Source: Streptomyces sp. NBRC 110611
Lineage (GTDB): Bacteria > Actinomycetota > Actinomycetes > Streptomycetales > Streptomycetaceae
DNA: 64,000 nt
NCBI RefSeq assembly: GCF_001590865.1
Contig: NZ_BBUY01000001.1
Location: 426,271-490,270 of the forward strand
Direction: 5' to 3'
Both the position numbers and the translations under genes were made by a program. How positions within the stretch are numbered: position 1 is the stretch's first letter; each line of letters begins with the position of its first letter. Below the pieces are notes generated by a model. That model saw nothing but the letters and a program-made list of their open reading frames with translations, ran no database searches and was not told the origin of the DNA. This document shows, piece by piece, positions 1 through 7,166 of the stretch.

Positions 1-423
1 ATGACACCACCGGTGCACTCCACACCACCACCGGTTCCGGTCGACTGGACGGCCCTGCGCGCGCAGGCCCGGGACGCGATGTCCCGGGCCTACGCCCCGT
101 ACTCCGGCTACCCCGTCGGCGCCGCCGCCCTCGTGGACGACGGCCGCACCGTCACCGGCTGCAACGTCGAGAACGCCTCCTACGGCCTCGGCCTCTGCGC
201 CGAATGCGGCCTGGTGTCGGCATTGTTCGCCGGCGGCGGCGGCCGCCTCACCGCCTTCACCTGCGTCGACGGCACGGGCGAACTCCTCGTCCCCTGCGGC
301 CGCTGCCGCCAACTCCTCCACGAACACGGCGGCCCGGACCTCTTGGTGGACACCCAGTCCGGCATCCGCCCTCTGTCGGAACTGCTGCCGGACGCATTCG
401 GGCCGGGACATCTGACGGGCTGA
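1..423 (+). CDS. cdd: Cytidine deaminase
   Basis: Deaminates cytidine and deoxycytidine to uridine and deoxyuridine in the cytoplasm, the first step of pyrimidine nucleoside salvage and catabolism. The 140-residue length fits the homotetrameric zinc-dependent family. Visible signatures are CAE at residues 66-68 (zinc ligand Cys and catalytic Glu) and PCGRC at 98-102 (the other two zinc Cys). The ATG is the first base of the window, so its ribosome binding site and any operator lie outside. Thymidine phosphorylase, the usual partner, lies about 2.9 kb downstream, separated by a block of small accessory genes. Confidence 0.95.
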   Translation: MTPPVHSTPPPVPVDWTALRAQARDAMSRAYAPYSGYPVGAAALVDDGRTVTGCNVENASYGLGLCAECGLVSALFAGGGGRLTAFTCVDGTGELLVPCGRCRQLLHEHGGPDLLVDTQSGIRPLSELLPDAFGPGHLTG

Positions 424-497
424 GGGGTGGGCTTACGCACCTGATGGGCTGAGGTGAGCCCGCGCACCTGATGACGGGCTGACGGACCGGGTGGAGC

Positions 498-534
498 CGC
501 CACCCACCCCCGCCACCCACCCCCGCCACCCACC
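498..534. repeat. 13-bp tandem repeat, three copies
   Basis: The unit CGCCACCCACCCC occurs at 498-510 and 511-523, with a partial third copy at 524-534. It lies in the short gap between cdd and the XRE regulator. No function is evident; slippage during replication is the simplest origin. Confidence 0.8.
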
Positions 535-554
535 GCTGTTGGGGCTTCCGACGC

Positions 555-584
555 TTCGGGAGATGGGATACCTGGGCGTACGCT
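555..584 (+). promoter_or_regulatory. Possible leaderless promoter of XRE gene
   Basis: TACGCT at 579-584 resembles a -10 hexamer and ends six bases before the ATG at 591. A weak -35-like TTCGGG lies 18 bases upstream. No Shine-Dalgarno is seen, which fits a leaderless mRNA as is common in Streptomyces. Confidence 0.35.
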
Positions 585-590
585 CGCTGT

Positions 591-1763
591 ATGAGCACTG
601 CTGCGGGGCAGAGGGTTAAGGAAGTCCGCAAGCGCCGAGGGCTGACTCAGACTGAGTTGGCGAAGGCGTCAGGCGTGTCGATCTCGGCCATTCGCAAGCT
701 TGAACAGGGCGAACGAGAGACGGCGCGACTGGAAACGTTGCGTAAGCTCGCCCAGGCGCTGAGGGTGCCCACCATGCGGCTCGCTGGGGAGCCGAACGAA
801 GAGGACGCCAGCGCTGACACGGTGGACCGCTGGAGGGCCGTTCGTGAGGCCCTGGAACATTCCCCGATAGCTCTGGGGATGGACGACGAGCCCCCGACCG
901 CCAGTGGCGTACGTGCGGCACTGCGCGAAACAGAGCCGTTGTTCTCAGGTGATCATTTCGCAGCGCTATCCGTGATGCTCCCGGCTTTGCTCCGGGACGC
1001 CGACGCGCTGGGGTCCGAGGGGCGGAGCGTCCGCGTAAGGCTCTTGCAGCTTGCAGGGTGGCTTATGGTCCAGACCCGGCAGTTCACGGCCGCCGAGACG
1101 GCCCTGGAACGCGCCCTCGACGATGCGGCTGACCGGATGGAAGGTGCGGCCACGGCCAACACTTTGTGCTGGCTACGGCTGCGCCAGGGTGAGTTGAGCA
1201 AGGCATACGACCTGGCCGTTAAGTGGGCGGACGAGACAGAGCCGCGTATGTCCCGCGCGACCCCCGCTGAGCTGGCGACGTGGGGGTGGTTGTTGCTGCG
1301 AGCATCCGCTGCTGCCGTCCGGAACTCACAGCCCGGAGAGGCTGAAGACGCCCTGAAGCTTGCCTCGGCGGCAGCCGTTGCACTGGGGAGGGAGCACACC
1401 CCGGATGGTGACTTCCTGCGCACCTTCGGGCCGACGACAGTCAAGCTCAAGGCTGCGGAGAACGCCGGCGTGATCGACCGGCCCGACATGGTCCTCCGTC
1501 TCGCCGGGCGAATCCCGTTCTCCAGCCTCAAGCCGACCAGTAACAACCGCAATCGTCACTTGCTGGACGTGGCTGACGCGTACGTCAAGACCGGCAACTA
1601 TGCCGATGCATTCGGGAAGCTGGAACAGATCCATGCTGATAGCCGGGAGTGGCTACCGAATCAGCGCTACGCCCGCGACATTCTCCGTCGGTTGATCGAC
1701 AGGCGGCGGACGTTGACAGCGGAGATGCGGGCAATGGCCGACGTGGTGGGCCTGCCGCTGTAG
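591..1763 (+). CDS. XRE-family HTH regulator with TPR-like C-terminus
   Basis: Cytoplasmic DNA-binding protein of 390 residues. Residues 7-62 form a Cro/CI-type helix-turn-helix with the pattern RRGLTQTELAKASGVS followed by IRKLEQGE. The remainder is alpha-helical and Ala/Leu rich with repeated helix-pair patterns, as in XRE regulators with a tetratricopeptide sensor region. It heads a small cluster with a CxxC miniprotein and two hypothetical genes. A similar arrangement of XRE gene plus CxxC miniprotein recurs near 41.7-44 kb. Its target and signal are unknown. Confidence 0.85.
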   Translation: MSTAAGQRVKEVRKRRGLTQTELAKASGVSISAIRKLEQGERETARLETLRKLAQALRVPTMRLAGEPNEEDASADTVDRWRAVREALEHSPIALGMDDEPPTASGVRAALRETEPLFSGDHFAALSVMLPALLRDADALGSEGRSVRVRLLQLAGWLMVQTRQFTAAETALERALDDAADRMEGAATANTLCWLRLRQGELSKAYDLAVKWADETEPRMSRATPAELATWGWLLLRASAAAVRNSQPGEAEDALKLASAAAVALGREHTPDGDFLRTFGPTTVKLKAAENAGVIDRPDMVLRLAGRIPFSSLKPTSNNRNRHLLDVADAYVKTGNYADAFGKLEQIHADSREWLPNQRYARDILRRLIDRRRTLTAEMRAMADVVGLPL

Positions 1764-1767
1764 CGAC

Positions 1768-1805
1768 TGTGGCACTTCCTCCGGATAGGTATCCGAAGTG
1801 CCACA
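1768..1805. terminator. Nested inverted repeat after XRE gene
   Basis: The outer arms TGTGGCACTT (1768-1777) and AAGTGCCACA (1796-1805) pair perfectly. An inner palindrome CGGATA-GG-TATCCG lies at 1782-1795. It sits four bases after the XRE stop codon and so could terminate transcription. The inner 14-bp palindrome could equally be an operator for the next gene. Confidence 0.55.
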
Positions 1806-1871
1806 GACAGCGAGAGAGCACCGTTCCTAGCGTGTTCGCCAATAGTCCAACGCGAGAGGACGGCGAACACC

Positions 1872-2090
1872 GTGAGCGAACCCACCAAATACAGCACGCG
1901 TCCTGTGGTCCTTCCGGGCGCCGTGGATGCCTGGCTCCTGGAAGGAACCCCCGCTCCTGGCTGCAAGGTGTGCGCCGCACTGTCTGTTCAGCGCACCGAG
2001 GCGCGTGCCCGGAATGACTGGGCCGCCGCATGCGCTGCTGCCAGGGAGATCCGGAACCACGGGCATGGACACGGCGGGGCGGCACAGTGA
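1872..2090 (+). CDS. CxxC miniprotein (72 aa)
   Basis: Small hypothetical protein with GTG start, preceded by GAGAGGA. It carries PGCKVC (possible metal-binding Cys pair) followed by a helical stretch ending AACAAAREIRNH. A clear paralogue lies at 41688-41891 on the minus strand, sharing PGCKxCA, then DWxAACAAARxIRxH. Conservation of the spacing between two unlinked copies supports a real gene. Both copies neighbour XRE-type regulators and neither has a recognised function. In Streptomyces such miniproteins are common beside DUF397/XRE regulatory genes, but the role is not known to me. Confidence 0.7.
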   Translation: MSEPTKYSTRPVVLPGAVDAWLLEGTPAPGCKVCAALSVQRTEARARNDWAAACAAAREIRNHGHGHGGAAQ

Positions 2091-2118
2091 ACGCCCCTGC
2101 ACCGGGAGCTACCAGTGA

Positions 2119-2277
2119 AGGGGTACCAACCACCGAGAGGGCTGGTGGTCGCAGTATGCCGGGCGGCTGGACGCGAGTTCTGGCGTGGTGTCGATCCCCA
2201 AGGAGGCCAAGCTGCTGTCGTGTCCGATTCCGTGTCGCGTGTGCGTCGAGCGCCACAGGACGCTCAACCGCCCTTAA
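2119..2277 (+). other. Open frame with CPIPCRVC, no clear start
   Basis: This frame is open from after a TGA at 2116-2118 to a TAA at 2275-2277 and encodes WWSQYAGRL followed by CPIPCRVC near its end. It has coding-like composition but no start codon before GTG at about 2187. It may be a truncated or frameshifted remnant of another Cys-rich miniprotein, or chance. Nothing else is seen between 2091 and 2379. Confidence 0.25.
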
Positions 2278-2379
2278 GACGCGCTACAGATCCCCGTCCC
2301 GGCCGGAATCCCTGGTCGGACAACACGGCCGGGACGGTCCGGCCTCCGCAGCGAGGTATCCCTCACCGATTGGAGCACC

Positions 2380-2841
2380 ATGGGCAAGTCTGCACGATCC
2401 TTACTGAGCACTGTCGAGTTCGAGGCGGTGCGGACAACAATCAAGACAAACAACCCCGGTATGCACGACGACACCGCGGACGGGATCCTGTGGGACGCGC
2501 TGGCCTTCGTCGCCACGTGCGCGCAGTTCCCGAAAGCCAGGCTCGTGCCGTCTCGCGCCGTAGACGAAGGCTGGCACGCGCTCATCCTCAACACCGAAAT
2601 CTACGCCGCTTTGTGTGACCGCCTTGGGGCCTTCATCCACCACCGCCCGGAAGAACCGGACCCGACTCGATTCAACCCCACCACGATCATTCGCACCACT
2701 GCACTGATCGAGGAGGCCGGTTACTCCGTCGATGTGGACCTGTGGGGCCAGCCCGACGATGCGCTGATCTCGGTTGCGGCTTCCTGCCAGCACTCGGACG
2801 ATCGCGGCCCGATCGTGCCTATCCCCAAGCCAAAGGGCTAG
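2380..2841 (+). CDS. Hypothetical protein with VDEGWH motif
   Basis: A 153-residue cytoplasmic protein with ATG start preceded by GGAG. The central motif VDEGWHALIL (about residues 62-71) resembles the VDxxWHxHIL signature of glycine-rich-domain-containing (GRDP-like) proteins, but the rest is shorter and unmatched. It follows the XRE and CxxC genes on the same strand and is followed after 28 bases by another small gene. Function is unknown. The Trp-His pair suggests a conserved functional site. Confidence 0.75.
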   Translation: MGKSARSLLSTVEFEAVRTTIKTNNPGMHDDTADGILWDALAFVATCAQFPKARLVPSRAVDEGWHALILNTEIYAALCDRLGAFIHHRPEEPDPTRFNPTTIIRTTALIEEAGYSVDVDLWGQPDDALISVAASCQHSDDRGPIVPIPKPKG

Positions 2842-2869
2842 CCTGCCAAGCACTGGCGAAGGGAGAACC

Positions 2870-3001
2870 GTGGAGTGGATCCACCCGGACTACGCGGACC
2901 TCGTCGCGACCATGAGGACCGCTGAGGCCACAATCGGAAGTGAGGAAGGCCCGCCGCTTCGGGGCTTTATCGTCGGCGATCCGGCACCCGAGCACGACTG
3001 A
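2870..3001 (+). CDS. Small hypothetical ORF (43 aa)
   Basis: Starts at GTG 2870, preceded by GGGAGAA at 2861-2867, and ends in TGA. The acidic product begins VEWIHPDYADLVATMR. Frame, third-position GC and a good ribosome binding site support translation. It is the last gene of the small cluster that separates cdd from deoA. No family is recognised. Confidence 0.5.
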   Translation: MEWIHPDYADLVATMRTAEATIGSEEGPPLRGFIVGDPAPEHD

Positions 3002-3048
3002 GCATGCCCCGAGGCGCCCGCCCGTGCGCTTCCCCGGCAGCACATCGG

Positions 3049-3077
3049 CGGCCCGCACTCCTCCAGGCGGCGGGCCG
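3049..3077. terminator. Hairpin in the gap before deoA
   Basis: CGGCCCGC (3049-3056) pairs with GCGGGCCG (3070-3077). It lies about 50 bases after the last small gene and probably ends that transcript. The rest of the 3002-3333 gap holds the nucleoside-regulon operator at 3290 and the deoA ribosome binding site; otherwise I see nothing in it. Confidence 0.45.
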
Positions 3078-3289
3078 CTGGCGTGTCCGGCGCCGGTTAC
3101 TCGGTCCAGAGACGGCCGCCGCCGTTGAGGCCACGGGCCTCAGCCGGGACTTGGGGCAGTGTCTGTGCTCGCCAGCGCAGTCGGCGGCGGCGAACCACCA
3201 CGGCCGACCCAGGCGAACGGCCGCCGCCCTGGGGGCGGTGTGTCCCGCCCCCCCCGAGCCCGTGCCTGGCACTGTCTGGCACCCAGGTG

Positions 3290-3303
3290 TCTATGCGTGT
3301 AGA
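3290..3303. promoter_or_regulatory. Nucleoside-regulon operator, degenerate copy
   Basis: TCTATGCGTGTAGA is two symmetric-position changes away from TCTACGCGCGTAGA, found upstream of add, deoC and punA in this window. It ends 30 bases before the deoA ATG, the same promoter-proximal position as the others. The regulator is not identified. Confidence 0.6.
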
Positions 3304-3333
3304 ACGGACCTACCCGTTCGAAAGGAATGTCCG

Positions 3334-4617
3334 ATGTCCATGGACGCCATCTCCGTCATCCGTACCAAGCGCGACCGCGGCGAGCTGACCCCCGAGCAGA
3401 TCGACTGGGTCATCGACGCGTACACCCGCGGCGAGGTCGCCCACGAACAGATGTCGTCCCTGGCGATGGCGATCTTCCTCAACGGTATGAACCGCAAGGA
3501 GATCGCCCGCTGGACCGCCGCCATGATCGCCTCCGGCGAGCGCATGGACTTCTCCTCCCTCACCCGCCCCACCGCCGACAAGCACTCCACCGGCGGCGTG
3601 GGCGACAAGATCACCCTCCCCCTGGCCCCCCTCGTCGCCGCCTGCGGCGCCGCCGTACCCCAGCTCTCCGGCCGCGGCCTCGGCCACACCGGCGGCACCC
3701 TCGACAAGCTCGAATCCATCCCCGGCTGGCGCGCCCTGCTGTCGAATGACGAGATGCTGGACGTCCTCGACTCCGTCGGCTCCGTGATCTGCGCCGCCGG
3801 CGACGGCCTCGCCCCCGCCGACAAGAAGCTCTACGCGCTCCGCGACGTCACGGGGACGGTCGAATCCATTCCCCTCATCGCCTCGTCCATCATGTCCAAG
3901 AAGATCGCCGAGGGCACCGGCTCCCTCGTCCTGGACGTCAAGGTCGGCACCGGCGCCTTCATGAAGAACCTCGACGACGCCCGCGAACTCGCCGCCACCA
4001 TGGTCGAGCTGGGCACCGACCACGGCGTGACCACCCGCGCCCTGCTCACCGACATGTCCACCCCCCTCGGCCTGACCGCCGGCAATGCCCTGGAGGTCCG
4101 CGAATCCGTCGAGGTCCTTGCCGGCGGCGGCCCCCGGGACGTCGTCGACCTGACCCTCGCCCTGGCCCACGAGATGCTCGACGCCGCCGGCCTGCCCGAC
4201 GCCGACCCCGCCAAGGCCCTCGCCGACGGCTCCGCCATGGACCACTGGCGCCGCATGATCACCGCCCAGGGCGGCGACCCGGACGCCCCTCTCCCGGTGT
4301 CCCGCGAACAGCACGTGATCACCGCCGGCCAGACCGGCATCCTCACCACCCTGGACGCCTACGCCATCGGCCTCTCCGCCTGGCGCCTCGGCGCGGGCCG
4401 CGCCCGCAAGGAGGACCCGGTCCAGGCCGCCGCCGGCATCGAACTCCACGCCAAGCCCGGCGACCCGGTCACCGCCGGCCAGCCCCTCCTCACCCTCCAC
4501 ACCGACACCCCCGAGAAGATCCCGTACGCGGTCGAGGCCCTCGACGACGGCATCGCCATCGCCCCGCACGGCACGGCCTTCACCCCCCGCCCGGTGGTCC
4601 TGGAGCGCATCGGCTGA
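3334..4617 (+). CDS. deoA: Thymidine phosphorylase
   Basis: Phosphorolyses thymidine and deoxyuridine to base plus 2-deoxyribose-1-phosphate. The 427-residue length is normal for the pyrimidine nucleoside phosphorylase family. Signatures are KHSTGGVGDK and SGRGLGHTGGTLDKLESIPG in the N-terminal half (glycosyltransferase family 3 phosphate-binding region), then DVKVGTGAFMK. The start at 3334 is preferred because GAAAGGA lies seven bases upstream. The open frame extends further upstream but that part looks non-coding. ATG 3340 is an alternative. It has its own operator at 3290 and is followed by a terminator, so it is probably monocistronic. Confidence 0.95.
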   Translation: MSMDAISVIRTKRDRGELTPEQIDWVIDAYTRGEVAHEQMSSLAMAIFLNGMNRKEIARWTAAMIASGERMDFSSLTRPTADKHSTGGVGDKITLPLAPLVAACGAAVPQLSGRGLGHTGGTLDKLESIPGWRALLSNDEMLDVLDSVGSVICAAGDGLAPADKKLYALRDVTGTVESIPLIASSIMSKKIAEGTGSLVLDVKVGTGAFMKNLDDARELAATMVELGTDHGVTTRALLTDMSTPLGLTAGNALEVRESVEVLAGGGPRDVVDLTLALAHEMLDAAGLPDADPAKALADGSAMDHWRRMITAQGGDPDAPLPVSREQHVITAGQTGILTTLDAYAIGLSAWRLGAGRARKEDPVQAAAGIELHAKPGDPVTAGQPLLTLHTDTPEKIPYAVEALDDGIAIAPHGTAFTPRPVVLERIG

Positions 4618-4732
4618 CGCGGAGCCGGGGCGCCCGAGGCCTCCGGGCAGGGTGCCCCGCCGCCCGCTCGCCTGCCCATACGACGAGGTCCCCGCGTTCA
4701 CGGGGCCTCTCACTGTGAACTTCCACGAGGGC

Positions 4733-4760
4733 CCGGCTCTCTCCCCCCGGAGAGAGCCGG
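4733..4760. terminator. Terminator after deoA
   Basis: CCGGCTCTCTCC (4733-4744) and GGAGAGAGCCGG (4749-4760) form a perfect 12-bp stem with a CCCC loop, about 115 bases after the deoA stop. Confidence 0.75.
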
Positions 4761-4820
4761 ACCCAGCCGTGTCTTGTTCTGTGCCCCCTCGCTGGACTGG
4801 GTCTGTCCGCCTGCCTTAAA

Positions 4821-4840
4821 TTTTGGCCGATCGGTCAAAA
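4821..4840. promoter_or_regulatory. TetR-type palindromic operator
   Basis: TTTTGGCCGATCGGTCAAAA is a 20-bp inverted repeat with one mismatched pair. It lies 58 bases before the start of the TetR gene and next to a TTAAAT (4816-4821) that could serve as a -10. Its size and position suit autorepression by the downstream TetR protein. Confidence 0.7.
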
Positions 4841-4897
4841 AATGGTCCGGCTGGCCAGGAATTCGCCTGTCCGGACCCGGGAGAGGTTGTACGGAAC

Positions 4898-5548
4898 GTG
4901 GCACAGCAGCAGTCGGAGCGCTCGTTCATCGAGAAGGCGCGACGTGCCCAGATCGTCGATGCTGCCGTCGAGACTCTCGCGGCATGGGGGTTCGCGAGGG
5001 CCTCGCTGGCGCGCATCGCCGAGCGGGCCGGGATCAGCAAAGGGGTGATCTCGTATCACTTCGCAGGCAAGAATGAGCTGATCGAGGTGGTCGTCGAGCA
5101 GATCTACGAGCGCATCGGCGCTTTTGTGGGGCCCCGGATGGAGGAGGTCCAGCAGGTGGGCGGGGGCGGATGGCTGCGCGTCTACATCCAGTCCGTTGCC
5201 GCGTACATGGCGGATCACCGCACTCAGCTCGCTGCGCTCGGGGAGATCTTCAGCAACTTCCGGAAGGGGGACGGTGACCTGCGTTACGGCGTGGTCAGCA
5301 GCGAACCGATCTACGCCGCACTGGAGGAGAACTTCCGCAGGGGCCAGGAGTGCGGTGACTTCCGGCCGTTCGACGCCCGCGTGATGGCCGTCAGTCTCCA
5401 GTCCGGGATCGACGCGATGTTCGCGTACTGGAGCACCTATCCCGAGCATGACCTGGCCGCGCACGCCCGCGAACTCGCCGACCTCTTCGAGCGCGCCACC
5501 CGCGGCGAGGACCGGTCGGCCGAGGATCACCAGACAAGAGACAACTGA
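4898..5548 (+). CDS. TetR-family transcriptional regulator
   Basis: A 216-residue repressor. The N-terminal helix-turn-helix is visible at residues 16-62 (RRAQIVDAAVETLA, then SLARIAERAGISKGVISYHF). The C-terminal part is the helical ligand-binding and dimer domain. GTG 4898 is chosen because GAGAGG precedes it; an upstream TTG in the same frame falls inside the operator palindrome and would add 25 unlikely residues. It is followed on the same strand by an acyltransferase gene 116 bases on, so that membrane enzyme is the likely target together with its own promoter. Confidence 0.88.
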   Translation: MAQQQSERSFIEKARRAQIVDAAVETLAAWGFARASLARIAERAGISKGVISYHFAGKNELIEVVVEQIYERIGAFVGPRMEEVQQVGGGGWLRVYIQSVAAYMADHRTQLAALGEIFSNFRKGDGDLRYGVVSSEPIYAALEENFRRGQECGDFRPFDARVMAVSLQSGIDAMFAYWSTYPEHDLAAHARELADLFERATRGEDRSAEDHQTRDN

Positions 5549-5589
5549 TTGTTTCTTCGCGGCCGCTGTCGCATGTCACATGTCGACGC

Positions 5590-5610
5590 ATGCCAAATGC
5601 CAAATGCCAA
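5590..5610. repeat. 7-bp tandem repeat between TetR and acyltransferase
   Basis: ATGCCAA is repeated three times at 5590-5610, followed by related GCATGT/CGCAT words up to about 5633. The stretch lies just upstream of the acyltransferase start and could be a slippage product or a regulator site. Confidence 0.6.
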
Positions 5611-5664
5611 ATGTCGCATGTTGCATGTCGCATACGGCCGCCCAGATGAACGGGGGAACTGACC

Positions 5665-6900
5665 ATGACGGCAGACGACTTGAGGCGCATGGCCCCGGGG
5701 GGCGAGACGGCGCCGCCCGACGGTCTGCCCGACACCGGCCCGCAGCGCCCGCGGTTGCAGTACGTGGACAACCTGCGCATCGCGTTGACGGCACTCGTGG
5801 TGCTGCATCACGTCGGCGTCACCTACGGCAACATACCGGCCTGGTACTACACCGAACCGGCCAAGGACGGCTCCGGTGCAGCCCTGGACCTCTTCGTGAT
5901 GTTCAACCAGGCGTTCTTCATGGGGTTCTTCTTCATGATTGCGGGGTACTTCACTCCACCCTCCTACGCCCGCAAGGGCGCGCGCTTCTACTACCGCGAC
6001 CGGCTCAAGCGCCTCGGTATTCCGCTGCTCGTCTTCCTCCTGCTGATCCGCCCCCTGGTGACCTTGCATGTGTTCGAGGGGCTGCGGGATGAGGTGCCCT
6101 ACTGGGCCTTCTACCTCCTGAGCTGGGACGCCGGGCCGATGTGGTTCGTCGAGGTGCTGCTGGTGTTCGCGGCGGCGTACGTCCTGGTCCGTCGCCGTGC
6201 GGAGCCCCGTACGGAACGTCGCGCGCACGCGGCGGAGGCCGGGCGCGTGGCCGGCCCTCAGGGCGGGCGTGGCCCGCGGTGGTCGTCGGACCCCAGGCCC
6301 CTGCGGCCGGGCGCCGTCATCATCTTCACCGCCGCTCTTGCCCTCGCCACGTACCTTTGGCGCTTCCTCGTGCCGACCGGCACATACGTCCCCTTCCTCG
6401 GTCTGCCGACTCCCAACTTCCTCCCGCAGTACGCGAGTTTCTTCGTCATCGGCGTGCTCGCCTTCCGCCGCGGCTGGCCGCAGACGCTGTCCCGCGCCGC
6501 CGGCCGGACCGGCTTCGCCGTCGCCGCTGGAGCGACCCTCGTCCACCTCGTGGCGACCGCGACCTCACCTGACGGCGCCTCCCTCGGACACGGCACCTGG
6601 CAGTCGCTGGCTGCGGCCGCCTGGGAGTCCACGTTCGCCGTCAGCATGGTCATCGGCCTGACCGTCTTCTTCCGCGAGCACCTCAACCGCCAGGGCCGCA
6701 CTGCTGCGTTCCTTTCCCGGCACGCCTTCGCCGTCTACCTCATCCACCCTGCGGTCCTTGTCGGTGTCAGCTTCGCCTTCCGCCGGCTGGACGCCCCGGC
6801 CGCCGTCAAGTTCACCCTCGTCGCCGCCCTGGCTCTGCCGCTGTGCTGGGTGGTGGCGTACGCCGTCCGTTCCCTGCCCCGAGCCGATCGGGTGCTGTAG
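5665..6900 (+). CDS. Acyltransferase-3 family membrane protein
   Basis: Multi-pass membrane enzyme of 411 residues that would transfer an acyl group to an extracytoplasmic carbohydrate or other acceptor. It starts with the family hallmark YVDNLRIALTALVVLHHVGV near residues 32-51, followed by about ten hydrophobic segments, a conserved KRLGIPLL and a late FAVYLIHPAVL. The architecture resembles OpgC/OafA-type acyltransferases. ATG 5665 has GGGGGA upstream. It probably forms a unit with the TetR gene. A second family member of different sequence lies at 9341-10459. The substrate cannot be inferred. Confidence 0.88.
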   Translation: MTADDLRRMAPGGETAPPDGLPDTGPQRPRLQYVDNLRIALTALVVLHHVGVTYGNIPAWYYTEPAKDGSGAALDLFVMFNQAFFMGFFFMIAGYFTPPSYARKGARFYYRDRLKRLGIPLLVFLLLIRPLVTLHVFEGLRDEVPYWAFYLLSWDAGPMWFVEVLLVFAAAYVLVRRRAEPRTERRAHAAEAGRVAGPQGGRGPRWSSDPRPLRPGAVIIFTAALALATYLWRFLVPTGTYVPFLGLPTPNFLPQYASFFVIGVLAFRRGWPQTLSRAAGRTGFAVAAGATLVHLVATATSPDGASLGHGTWQSLAAAAWESTFAVSMVIGLTVFFREHLNRQGRTAAFLSRHAFAVYLIHPAVLVGVSFAFRRLDAPAAVKFTLVAALALPLCWVVAYAVRSLPRADRVL

Positions 6901-6962
6901 GGCCGGGTGCTGTAAGGCCTGTCCGTTGGGTCGCACGGACCTCGCGGTGCATCGGGTACGAC

Positions 6963-7005
6963 GAAGGGGCCGCCCCGTCACGGCAGGTGACGGGGCGGCC
7001 CCTTC
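6963..7005. terminator. Strong bidirectional hairpin
   Basis: GAAGGGGCCGCCCCGTCA (6963-6980) pairs perfectly with TGACGGGGCGGCCCCTTC (6988-7005) around a 7-base loop. It lies between the convergent acyltransferase and deacetylase genes. It resembles the hairpin after the intact MFS gene at 22298-22344 and lies next to the MFS fossil at 7052, so it is probably the original MFS terminator. Confidence 0.85.
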
Positions 7006-7051
7006 GGCCTAGGGGGGCCGGCCTTATGGGGGCCGGTCCATGGGAAGGAAC

Positions 7052-7132
7052 CTACACGGCCTTCTCCAGATCCAGCAGGCGGCGCTCGGCGACCGCCTTG
7101 CGCGTCGCGTACAGGATGATCGACGCGGCGCA
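7052..7132 (-). pseudogene. 3' remnant of an MFS transporter gene
   Basis: Reading the minus strand to a TAG at 7052-7054 gives AASIILYATRKAVAERRLL followed by DLEKAV. This matches almost exactly the C-terminal end of the intact MFS protein at 22367-23725 (AASITLYATRKAVAERRLL). Homology stops abruptly around 7132, after about 25-27 codons, where the deacetylase 3' region begins. No upstream part of the transporter is found. The fossil plus the adjacent terminator indicates that a sister MFS gene once occupied this site and was replaced or deleted. Confidence 0.8.
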
Positions 7133-7166
7133 GGGCTTCCTCACCCCCTCATGGCACAACTACTGC

